From positions 461,138-525,137 of the forward strand of contig NZ_FNBP01000002.1 of assembly GCF_900102535.1 (NCBI RefSeq): a stretch of 64,000 bases of DNA, given 5' to 3'. Shown piece by piece: positions 1 through 7,358 of the stretch (its first letter is position 1; each line of letters begins with the position of its first letter). This stretch comes from Sulfitobacter delicatus. GTDB lineage: Bacteria; Pseudomonadota; Alphaproteobacteria; Rhodobacterales; Rhodobacteraceae. The translations under genes were made by a program, and so were the position numbers. Under the pieces are notes generated by a model. It saw only the letters and a program-made list of their open reading frames with translations. It was not told the DNA's origin and did no database searches.

Positions 1-36
1 GGCAGAGGCCACCGGCCCGTCATTCGTGCCGGTCAC
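1..36 (-). repeat. Copy of 309-bp coding tandem repeat (36-nt identical core)
   Basis: The 36 nt here are identical to 310-345, exactly 309 bp (103 codons) apart. They encode the repeat-end motif around VTGTNDGPVASA of the giant protein. The repeat array continues off the left edge. Confidence 0.9.
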
Positions 37-714
37 CGTCACCGTGACCAAGGCCGAGGAGGTCCCGCCATTGCCGTCGCTGATCTCGTAGAGGATCTCC
101 ACCGTCGCCGTCTCGCCCACCGCGAGACTGTTATAGGCCGTGCCGGGGTCGTAGCTGATCGAACTGCCGTCCGCGGCCACACTCACCGTTCCAAGACCGG
201 ACTGCACGCTCGCCGAACTCACCGTCAGCGTGTCAGAGGCATCCGGATCGCTGTCATTGGCCAGCACATCCAGCACCACCGCAGTGTCTTCGTCCGTGCC
301 ACCGCTATCGGCAGAGGCCACCGGCCCGTCATTCGTGCCGGTCACGTTGATCGTTACTGTCTCGACGCGGACCAGCCCTTGTGAATTTTGAACTGTATAT
401 TGAAACGTTTCGGTCGTGGACTCGCCTTCAGCAAGCCAATCGTAGCCGTCGCTTGTGTCAAAGGTGAAATTACCGGATCCGTCGTATACCAGCTCGCCCC
501 CCCCAGAGAGCACAATAACATCGCCAATCGCTATCGTCGCGCCATTAACGTGAGTCACAAACTTAGAGCTACTTGAGGAGTCGTTTGAAAGAACGTTGAA
601 TGATGTATTGCTGTCTTCAGTAGTGCTGGCGCTGTCAGGGGCTGGATTTAAGTAAGTATTGGAGAAGTTGTACCAGTTATACCAATTGTTCCAGTTGTTA
701 AAATGCCACGGCAT
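1..714 (-). CDS. Giant Ig-like/VCBS-repeat protein with aromatic-X-Asn N-terminus (3' end outside window)
   Basis: Only the first 238 codons lie in the window. The ATG at 714 is preceded by a purine-rich AGGGGGAT. No signal peptide is visible. Residues 1-24 are extraordinary: M-P-W-H-F then the triplets FNN, WNN, WYN, WYN, FSN and, one residue later, YLN. From about residue 25 the protein becomes a chain of beta-rich bacterial Ig/cadherin-like repeats ending in TVTVTGTNDGPVASA, with a 103-residue period (309 bp) and near-identical units, as in large type I-secreted adhesins. No N-terminal retention module precedes the repeats. Codon usage and GC of the N-terminal part (about 350-714) are lower than in the repeats. 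Divergent from a radical SAM maturase. I infer that it is the substrate of the neighbouring modification enzymes; its final size and secretion signal cannot be seen. Confidence 0.8.
   Translation of the reverse strand, partial: MPWHFNNWNNWYNWYNFSNTYLNPAPDSASTTEDSNTSFNVLSNDSSSSSKFVTHVNGATIAIGDVIVLSGGGELVYDGSGNFTFDTSDGYDWLAEGESTTETFQYTVQNSQGLVRVETVTINVTGTNDGPVASADSGGTDEDTAVVLDVLANDSDPDASDTLTVSSASVQSGLGTVSVAADGSSISYDPGTAYNSLAVGETATVEILYEISDGNGGTSSALVTVTVTGTNDGPVASA
310..345 (-). repeat. Second copy of 309-bp coding tandem repeat core
   Basis: Identical to 1-36. It marks the junction between the atypical first domain (residues about 25-130) and the first canonical 103-residue repeat of the giant protein. 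Confidence 0.9.
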
Positions 715-891
715 GCCAATCCCCCTACCGAATTAATTCAGCTACCAGTTGTCCTATTGCCTGCATTTTTATTCGAGGGTTGACCATCGCCTATGCTCTT
801 GTCAACGTATGTTTGTCCTTTCACGCAGAGGTAGAACACCGCATGACCGGCATTTCATGACGATATCTGCCCAGCTACGCGCGGCCTCCAA

Positions 892-2130
892 ATGAGCAAG
901 TCAGCCCAAAAGCTACCTGTCAGACGTTGGTTTCGAGGAGCCCTCCGACCCGGTCGGACGAGCCCGCTGGAGCTGCTGATGGTGCAATCCACACGCTTCT
1001 GTAACATCAATTGCAGCTACTGCTACCTTCCCTTCCGCACTGATAAGTCACGCTTTGATGTTGCCCTCTTCAAACCGCTGTTCGAAAACTTGAAACGCGC
1101 AGATCTGTTAGGAGAGCAACTTACGATACTTTGGCACGCGGGCGAGCCCCTCGCCCTGCCAGCAGACTACTATCGTGAAGCGTTTCAGGCCCTCAAAGAG
1201 TTCTGCCCGAAAACAGTCCGCCTCGATCACCATTTGCAGACCAATGCCATGCTGATCAACGATGATCACATAGCGCTCTTTCAAGACTGGAACGTTCAAA
1301 TAGGGGTCAGCATCGACGGACCCGCTTGGCTGCACGACCAAAACCGAATGACGCGGTCCGGAAAAGGCAGCCATGCGAAGGCCTTGGCCGGAGTGAAAAA
1401 GCTACAAGAAGCAAATATTCCGTTCACTTGCATCGCGGTTTTAACCGCCCCAGCTCTAAACCACGCCGATGAACTCTACGATTTTTTTAAATCGCTGGGA
1501 TGTTACAATGTGGGGTTCAACATAGACGAAGAGGAATCAATTAACGAAACCTCAACCATGCGTGGTAAAACCATAGAATCTGCTTATAAGACGTTCCTAA
1601 AACAGATCTATCGTCGCATCCGAGCGGATCGCAATCCGTTACGCGTGCGAGAATTTGATAACGTGTCACAAAGCATTGGCAGTTGGTTCGACCGTGAGGC
1701 ACCTAACTGTACCGAGAGCAACGCGTTGTCGATTCTGTCCGTAGATGCCGAGGGCAACCTTTATACATTCTCGCCGGAATTCGTTGATGTAGTTTCAGAG
1801 CATTACAACGATTTCAAAATCGGTCATGTCTCTGATATTGTGTTTGAAAAATTATACGAAACAGAACCATTCGCGTCACTTAATCGCGACATCAAAGAAG
1901 GCATCTATAACTGCAAACAGACTTGCGGTTACTTTGATACCTGCGGCGGAGGGGTCCCCTCCAATAAATACTTTGAACTGGGCAATCTTGCGGGGACAGA
2001 GACAAATTTCTGTCGGCTCACGCGTAAGACTATGCTAGACACTGTTCACGAGATCATAGCGGAAGCCCATCAGGCTAGGCGGGTTGCGGAGTGGGAATTG
2101 ACCGAAACCGCCCAAGAAACGTCAGACTAA
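892..2130 (+). CDS. Radical SAM/SPASM peptide maturase, GrrM/OscB-like
   Basis: 412 residues. The canonical radical SAM cluster motif CxxxCxxC is at Cys37, Cys41 and Cys44 (CNINCSYC), followed by YLP. The SPASM region carries Cys273, Cys341, Cys345, Cys351 and Cys374 in the arrangement C-x3-C-GYF-x2-CGGG-x-P-x-NK...TETxxCR, which in my knowledge typifies cyclophane-forming maturases of the GrrM/OscB group. These install ring-to-beta-carbon bonds in aromatic-X-X motifs. The start has no clear Shine-Dalgarno sequence, but the N-terminal length fits the family (PLELLMVQSTRFCNINCSYC). The gene is divergent from the giant protein gene, whose N-terminus has the kind of motif such enzymes recognise. 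Its 3' end overlaps the convergent halogenase gene by 56 bp. Low GC. The family is certain; the exact chemistry is inferred. Confidence 0.88.
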   Translation: MSKSAQKLPVRRWFRGALRPGRTSPLELLMVQSTRFCNINCSYCYLPFRTDKSRFDVALFKPLFENLKRADLLGEQLTILWHAGEPLALPADYYREAFQALKEFCPKTVRLDHHLQTNAMLINDDHIALFQDWNVQIGVSIDGPAWLHDQNRMTRSGKGSHAKALAGVKKLQEANIPFTCIAVLTAPALNHADELYDFFKSLGCYNVGFNIDEEESINETSTMRGKTIESAYKTFLKQIYRRIRADRNPLRVREFDNVSQSIGSWFDREAPNCTESNALSILSVDAEGNLYTFSPEFVDVVSEHYNDFKIGHVSDIVFEKLYETEPFASLNRDIKEGIYNCKQTCGYFDTCGGGVPSNKYFELGNLAGTETNFCRLTRKTMLDTVHEIIAEAHQARRVAEWELTETAQETSD

Positions 2131-4498
2131 CATCTGTCGCTCCCGTAGAAGCTCCGTCGTGTACAACGTTTTCTGTAGGCGCGATATATGCTTCGCCGGG
2201 TTCAATTCTAATCCGAAGAATCGGCGCTTGTGGACGCTGGCGCAAGTAGAGCCGACCTACGTCAGTGGGGTTCATACGCTGCAATTCTTTTTCAGCTAAG
2301 CCAGTTTCCAGAGCCATTTCGTCTATCGTGATCGGAGCAAGAAGCAGATACCGCGGCTTTGACCCGATGTTAATGCACAGCCGGTTGGGGACGCTCTGCC
2401 GTTCGCCAAGCATTGTCCGCGACCAGCTATCAACGTGTAACCCGATCAATGGCTCAGCCGGGCCTTGTCGGGTGACTGTTTCCATATTTGGCGGATGAGT
2501 GATCACACCAAGGCAACGCATTTCTCCTGTACAATACGGTGCAAGCTCCGCGGTGAGACGTTCCAGCAGCGTCCGATATTCGGCGGTACTAGGCAGGTCG
2601 ATAGCATTAGCACCGGGGCGGGAAAAAAGGTTGCGCATTTCTTCCACTATGGATTTGGCAGGAAAGCGCAGGACGTCGATAAGTTGCCCCATGGGTGCGT
2701 CCTTCGGGGCCGCCAGTGCATCTTTTTCCGCTGAAGTCAGTTCGCGCCACGGGCCCGCGGGTACAAGCGCCTCTGCCTGATAATCCTCCCGTTTTTCTTT
2801 AGAAGGGGACATTGATCCCTTCGATATCGAAACCCGCTCGATATCGTTTGGTCGAAACTTGATCGGAGTTTTACCGTCGCCGGGCCCGGCGGCTACCACC
2901 TCTTCACTGCTTGGAACCATGCTGCTGTGTTCCGGAGCCGCAATTTCCTGCACTAGGTCGGCCAGAACTTCTGAATGTCGGGGGAGCTGCGATACTGCGC
3001 GCCCTACGCCTTGACGCACGAGCCGCTTCAGCGCCTGCGCTGCCTCGATAGACTGAGCACGCGGCAAGTTCGGACGCCTTCCCATACCGTATAGAACAGA
3101 CCGCACACTTTCGAACCCGAAAATACGCGGCAGGCTGCCGTCATCTTCAGCATTAGGCTCTCGAAATTGCCATTGTTCCAGCTTATCACGCAATCCATCC
3201 GTTAGCCGCGCATCGGCCGTAGCCTCTACCCAAAAGTCAGTATCTCGGCGCTCAGACAAGATATAATGCAGAACGACGAAATCCGCGGCATCATCAAAAA
3301 CATTGCGCATTCTGCGGCTATACTCACGGGCCGCTGCCCCATTGTCGCCGAATATCAACGTGCTCGCCAGTTGGTAGGCCCCGATCTCAATCAAGCCAAT
3401 TCCCGTAGATTCCAGCGGTTCAAGGAACCCCGAAGCTAGCCCGACTGCCGCGCAATTCCCGATCCAAAATTGCTGCAGTCTGCCTGTTTCCATTTTCAGC
3501 TGGCGGACCTCCAAAGGCGCATCGCCTTGGCCACTAGCCGCACGCAAGAAGGCCTCCGCCTCATCATCACTGATATGTCCACTGGAATAGACATACCCCA
3601 TACCTCGCCTATGGGACAGATCCAGGTCCCAGGTCCAGCCATGTCGCCGGGCACTGGCGGTGGTGAACGGTCGAGGCTCTTGATTGCGGGACGGAAGCCG
3701 CGCCGCCACTGCCCGATCACAAAGCAAATGCCTGCCGTAATCTTTAAATTCTGCTTCAAGCGCGCCCCGCATCAGAACAGACCGAAAACCGGTGCAATCT
3801 ACAAAGAAATCAGCCTTTATCCAAGTCTTGTCCCGAGTAAGGACCTGCGCAATATTGCCGTTTTCGGTACGTTCAACGTCAACCACAGCCGCATCTATAA
3901 CCGAAATGCCACGCGCGATCCCTTCCTCTTTCAACCAATCACCAAGGGCTTCAGCGTCTAGGTGGTATGCATACTGCACCACACCATCATACTCGGGCAT
4001 GTCAGCTGTCTTCGGGGGCAACATCCGGTCGCATAGATCCGTTTGAACGCCTTGAAACCGGCTGAAAATGTCGGGCAACTGTTGTGAACCAACAAGCGTA
4101 GCAATTTCACTTACCGCAACGTCGAACACGGCTTGCGTCGATTTTGCCGGGTGATACGGGCTGAACCGTTCAAACTTGCCGCTCACGTTGCGTTCAAACG
4201 GGTGAAAATAGACGTCTCCGCCCCCGTCCGGGCCTTTCCGCCAATCCGTGAAACGAATTCCGTGCTTAAAGGTCGCGCCAGTTCTCCTGAGAAGCTTGCG
4301 CTCTGACAAACCAAGTCGCGCTAGCGTTTGTTTTAGGCTGGGAATGGTCGCCTCGCCAACGCCGATCCGACCAATATCGGAAGGCTCGACCACCGTATAT
4401 TTGATTGGACCTGTGCGCGCTTCCGGAACAAATTTCTGCAGCGTCAATGCCGTTATCCAACCAGCGGTACCGCCGCCCACGATTAAGACTTCCCGCAT
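2075..4498 (-). CDS. Flavin-dependent tryptophan halogenase fused to putative Fe(II)/2OG oxygenase domain
   Basis: 807 residues from the ATG at 4498, 4 nt after the stop of the upstream hydrolase (a second in-frame ATG at 4516 lies inside that gene). Residues 1-500 are a PrnA-type halogenase: FAD motif GGGTAGW at 8-14, GVGEATIP near 47, catalytic Lys78 in TFKHGIRF, and EPLESTG at 360-366 (Glu363/Ser364 matching PrnA Glu346/Ser347). The family's WxWxIP motif is WTWDLD (288-293), so the I-P is changed. After a variable linker, the last 250 residues have His688-x-Asp690, His780 and Arg797/799, the pattern of a double-stranded beta-helix Fe(II)/2-oxoglutarate oxygenase. Such halogenases act on free Trp or on peptides (MibH). 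Beside a Trp-rich substrate and a radical SAM maturase, a peptide-Trp halogenase is likely. The C-terminal assignment is tentative. Confidence 0.85.
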   Translation of the reverse strand: MREVLIVGGGTAGWITALTLQKFVPEARTGPIKYTVVEPSDIGRIGVGEATIPSLKQTLARLGLSERKLLRRTGATFKHGIRFTDWRKGPDGGGDVYFHPFERNVSGKFERFSPYHPAKSTQAVFDVAVSEIATLVGSQQLPDIFSRFQGVQTDLCDRMLPPKTADMPEYDGVVQYAYHLDAEALGDWLKEEGIARGISVIDAAVVDVERTENGNIAQVLTRDKTWIKADFFVDCTGFRSVLMRGALEAEFKDYGRHLLCDRAVAARLPSRNQEPRPFTTASARRHGWTWDLDLSHRRGMGYVYSSGHISDDEAEAFLRAASGQGDAPLEVRQLKMETGRLQQFWIGNCAAVGLASGFLEPLESTGIGLIEIGAYQLASTLIFGDNGAAAREYSRRMRNVFDDAADFVVLHYILSERRDTDFWVEATADARLTDGLRDKLEQWQFREPNAEDDGSLPRIFGFESVRSVLYGMGRRPNLPRAQSIEAAQALKRLVRQGVGRAVSQLPRHSEVLADLVQEIAAPEHSSMVPSSEEVVAAGPGDGKTPIKFRPNDIERVSISKGSMSPSKEKREDYQAEALVPAGPWRELTSAEKDALAAPKDAPMGQLIDVLRFPAKSIVEEMRNLFSRPGANAIDLPSTAEYRTLLERLTAELAPYCTGEMRCLGVITHPPNMETVTRQGPAEPLIGLHVDSWSRTMLGERQSVPNRLCINIGSKPRYLLLAPITIDEMALETGLAEKELQRMNPTDVGRLYLRQRPQAPILRIRIEPGEAYIAPTENVVHDGASTGATDVSLTFLGRFRSIPTPQPA

Positions 4499-4502
4499 GG
4501 CG

Positions 4503-5465
4503 TTATGCCTCTTCATTCTGTTTAAATTCGTCAGCCAGCACGGCGAGGAGTGCCTCTTCAATCGGTGAGCCGCCGCCACAGTGGCCAGCTTCGTGTAAGA
4601 GACGTAGTTCTGCAACTGGCAGGTCCTGAGCGAGCTGCACTGCAGCTTCAGGACGCGACACCAAATCTCTGCCACCCTGCAAAATAACAGTTGGCGCTTG
4701 CACACGATTGGTTAAGTCCAAAAGATCATATCCATTTAGAAAGAAACCATTTCGGAAATAATGACATGAGATTGCTGCGTATCTCAAATGAAAACCGGAT
4801 AAGATAAGACTTCGATCAATCTTGGTTTCTTTTCCATTCGAACCCGCGAACAGTTCATATTCGACCCAAGCCTGACAGGCAGCACTTTGCTCCGGGCTGG
4901 GGCTTCCTAAGATCGCACTACTGAATTGCTCTATCAGACTTTTACTGTCCAAGATCTCGTTCTGGTGAAAAAAACGGCCCCAGTCGATCGGGTATTCCTT
5001 GCGCGTGGCGAACAAAAAATGCTCGGTGTCCTTCGGGGAACCGAGAAATGGGCTGTATAGTATCAGCTTTTCGACCCGGCCCGGATTCGATGCGGCATAA
5101 AGAAGCGCTAGCGCAGCGCCCCAGGAGCCCGCAATGATCTTGAACGCTTGGATGCCAAGCTCATGACGAATTTGCTCTATGTCTTTGAGCGTGTGCCAGG
5201 TCGTATTTTCCGTGATCGAACGCTCAGGACGGGACCTGCCGCAGCCTCTCTGATCAAACCCAACTGCCCTGTAATTCTTTGGAATGATGTCGATCAAATG
5301 TTGCGGTGTTTGTCCGCCAGGACCTCCGTGTAGGAAAAGTGCCGCTGAAGTCGCGTCCGCGGGGCCTTGATCGATACAATACAGTGCATGCCCGTGACTA
5401 ACTTTGACCATTTTTCTCCGGCAAACAGGCATAGTTGTGAGTTTCCTCGGCTTTCTATTCCGCAT
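4503..5465 (-). CDS. S33 prolyl aminopeptidase-like alpha/beta hydrolase
   Basis: 320 residues if the ATG at 5465 is used; ATGs at 5432 and 5411 are possible, and the latter has a GGAG just upstream. Family features are the oxyanion motif HGGPGG (46-51), GFDQRGCGRS (69-78), nucleophile elbow GSWG with Ser114, Asp267 in QGGRD, and His295 in EAGHCGGG. This set is typical of proline iminopeptidases (peptidase family S33), cytoplasmic enzymes that release N-terminal residues, preferentially Pro. It is the first gene of a two-gene unit with the halogenase, with a 4-nt gap. The giant substrate begins Met-Pro-Trp, so removal of Met then Pro would expose Trp3; that link is my inference. An ester hydrolase role cannot be excluded. 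Low GC like its neighbours. Confidence 0.8.
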   Translation of the reverse strand: MRNRKPRKLTTMPVCRRKMVKVSHGHALYCIDQGPADATSAALFLHGGPGGQTPQHLIDIIPKNYRAVGFDQRGCGRSRPERSITENTTWHTLKDIEQIRHELGIQAFKIIAGSWGAALALLYAASNPGRVEKLILYSPFLGSPKDTEHFLFATRKEYPIDWGRFFHQNEILDSKSLIEQFSSAILGSPSPEQSAACQAWVEYELFAGSNGKETKIDRSLILSGFHLRYAAISCHYFRNGFFLNGYDLLDLTNRVQAPTVILQGGRDLVSRPEAAVQLAQDLPVAELRLLHEAGHCGGGSPIEEALLAVLADEFKQNEEA

Positions 5466-5837
5466 TATTAAACGAATACGACCGTAAGTACGCCCCCTCC
5501 GAGTTGGTAGTTTAGATGCTAGTCGATGGTTGGCCCTTGGTCTACGGGGCCATTTTCTTCAAAGCCTGCACCTGTGTCTGGCTTCTCTTTTCTTTGCGTA
5601 TCTCCGCAGCTGCGTTGGACCCAGTCGGAATAATTGCAAAGACTAACTGCAAAGGATTAAGTCTTTCCACGTTATATTTTTCGCCCCCTTCTTCCGAACC
5701 CGGCAGTAGTCAAGTGGTGCGATGTGATCTGCGCGCAATTGGCCGCTCGGCCCGGTTTTGCCAGTCCGCCGGTTTGACAGTGGCAAGCGGATGCGTGGCG
5801 CACTAGCTTAGGCAGCAAGCCAAACACGGGGCAGAGG
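5466..5837. other. Intergenic stretch at right border of accessory island
   Basis: 372 bp between the divergently transcribed hydrolase and YihY genes. It should hold the promoters of both. The only open frame (5516-5806) has no recognisable protein features. GC rises from left to right, consistent with the island border lying here. I see no repeat, tRNA fragment or integrase scar. Confidence 0.5.
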
Positions 5838-6773
5838 ATGGACGCCAGACCGGCTCATGACCAGAAGCGCGAAGTCGTGATGACCCATGGGATTCTCAGT
5901 GAGAACCCCGAGGATCTGTTTCACGGCACCGGCTGGCGAGTCGGGCGTGCGGTGCTGCATGAGGCGGTGTTGCGGCTGTGGAGCGATGATGCCTTTGGCA
6001 TGGCAGGCAATGTGGCCTTCCGGGCGCTCTTGGCGATCTTTCCGTTTTTGATCTTTACCAGTTCGCTGACGGCCTTTGTTGGGGACCGGTCGATGGCGGA
6101 TGATCTGATCCATTTCCTGATTGCCATCGTGCCGCCCGCGCTGATCGATCCGATCGTGACCGAGGTGGAGAAAGTGATGACCGTGCCGCGGGGCGATCTG
6201 CTGAGCGTCGGTATCTTGCTCACCATCTGGTTTGCCGTGGGCGGGGTCGATGGTATCCGGGTTGGGCTGAACCGGGCGTATGGGCTGCGCGAGACGCGGT
6301 CGGTTTTTACGATCTATGCGGTGCAGGTTGCCATGGTGCTTTTGGCCAGTCTGATCTTGGTCATCGTCGGCTATCTCTTGGTGCTGGCGCCACGTGCGGG
6401 CTCTTGGCTGCATATGTTGATGCCGGGGTTTGATCCGCGTTCGGTGACTGTCAGCCTTGTGCGGTTTCCGGTGTCGGCGACGATCCTGCTGGTGTCGCTC
6501 TTTGCCGCCCATGTGATCCTGCCGGCCCGCCGCACGCGGTTCAACAACATCTGGCCCGGCGTGGTTGTCACGGCGATTGCATGGACACTGCTGGCCATGG
6601 CGTTTTCCTACTACCTGCGCAGCTTTGGGACCTATGCGAGCTATTATGCTGGTATGGCCGGGATCATCGCGGCGCTGTATTTCATGTATCTCGCCGCTCT
6701 GGTGCTGATCTTTGGCGGAGAATTAAACCGCGCGCTGCGCATCAGGCGGCTGGCACGGGCGATGAGTGACTGA
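5838..6773 (+). CDS. YihY/BrkB family inner-membrane protein
   Basis: 311 residues with about six hydrophobic segments, among them stretches near residues 55-75, 125-145, 165-190, 215-235, 240-265 and 270-295. The conserved pattern NVAFRALLAIFPFLIF in the first membrane segment and FNNIWPGVVVTAIAW, then YAGMAGIIAALYFMYLAALVLIFGGELN at the end, is diagnostic of YihY/BrkB (once misnamed RNase BN). The biochemical function is unknown. A purine-rich GGGGCAGAGG lies directly before the ATG; an in-frame ATG at 5880 is an alternative start. Convergent with the cytochrome gene, with a 3-bp gap. Confidence 0.85.
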   Translation: MDARPAHDQKREVVMTHGILSENPEDLFHGTGWRVGRAVLHEAVLRLWSDDAFGMAGNVAFRALLAIFPFLIFTSSLTAFVGDRSMADDLIHFLIAIVPPALIDPIVTEVEKVMTVPRGDLLSVGILLTIWFAVGGVDGIRVGLNRAYGLRETRSVFTIYAVQVAMVLLASLILVIVGYLLVLAPRAGSWLHMLMPGFDPRSVTVSLVRFPVSATILLVSLFAAHVILPARRTRFNNIWPGVVVTAIAWTLLAMAFSYYLRSFGTYASYYAGMAGIIAALYFMYLAALVLIFGGELNRALRIRRLARAMSD

Positions 6774-6776
6774 GGG

Positions 6777-7358
6777 TTAATTCGTCGCACAGGGTGTGCC
6801 TGCTGCGCCCCAGAGGTTCACATCATGGACCAGCGCGTCCAGCGAGCCTTCGGGCGCGGACCGCCCTGCCCCCGGCGTGAAGCCCCAAGCAACGAAAGCA
6901 GAGTTGCGCAGGTGATCGACGAGCGAGGCGATGTCATGGCCGTCGTTGGTGTCGGGGTCGCGCAACTGGGCGCAAACCTCGGCGGAGGTTTTGCCGAGCC
7001 AATCCAGTTCGACGGGCGGTAGCCGCCAAGCGTCGTCGATATGCGGTGGGGCATGGGGCACGGTGTTTGCCGCGGCAGAGGTCACATGGCAGGCGTCACA
7101 GGTGATGCTTTCCGCCCCGATCCTGCTTTCGCCCGCTTGGACGTTCATGCCGTGCACCGCGTCTGGCTTGTAGCCCAGCCCTTCCCACATCGGTTGGCCG
7201 CTGTCGCCTACATGGCAATTGGTACAACGCGGGTGCGAGGTGACGGTGAAGATGCGCTCCCATGCCGCAAGGCCCTCTTCGCGGGTGGCGTTCTGCGGCG
7301 TCTCTTGGGCGGCGGCGGGGGCGGCCAGCAGGGCGGCGCAAAGGGTCAGGTATTTCAT
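6777..7358 (-). CDS. Periplasmic di-haem c-type cytochrome of the ior operon
   Basis: 193 residues with a Sec signal peptide (cleavage near AAA-QE, residue 18). Two CxxCH haem-c attachment sites are visible: CTNCH at 45-49 and CDACH at 87-91. Its ATG overlaps the stop of iorB in ATGA, so it is translationally coupled to the molybdenum hydroxylase and is probably its electron acceptor in the periplasm. Isoquinoline-oxidoreductase-type operons often include a c-type cytochrome. No other family signature was recognised. Confidence 0.8.
   Translation of the reverse strand: MKYLTLCAALLAAPAAAQETPQNATREEGLAAWERIFTVTSHPRCTNCHVGDSGQPMWEGLGYKPDAVHGMNVQAGESRIGAESITCDACHVTSAAANTVPHAPPHIDDAWRLPPVELDWLGKTSAEVCAQLRDPDTNDGHDIASLVDHLRNSAFVAWGFTPGAGRSAPEGSLDALVHDVNLWGAAGTPCATN

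Noticed and set aside
1-345. Identical 36-nt direct repeats that could suggest a CRISPR array
   Set aside because: The copies are 309 bp apart, in frame, and encode the border of Ig-like protein repeats. The spacing is far too long for CRISPR spacers.
715-891. A sigma-70-type promoter (TTGACC near 779) for the radical SAM gene
   Set aside because: No -10 hexamer with acceptable spacing could be found; promoters must exist here for both divergent genes but I cannot place them.
5516-5806. 96-codon frame between hydrolase and yihY
   Set aside because: No ribosome binding site, no recognisable motif, and a Cys/Ser-rich composition unlike local proteins.
5808-6512. 234-codon open frame opposite yihY
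   Set aside because: The translation is an unstructured His/Gln/Arg-rich string, typical of the antisense frame of a high-GC membrane protein gene.
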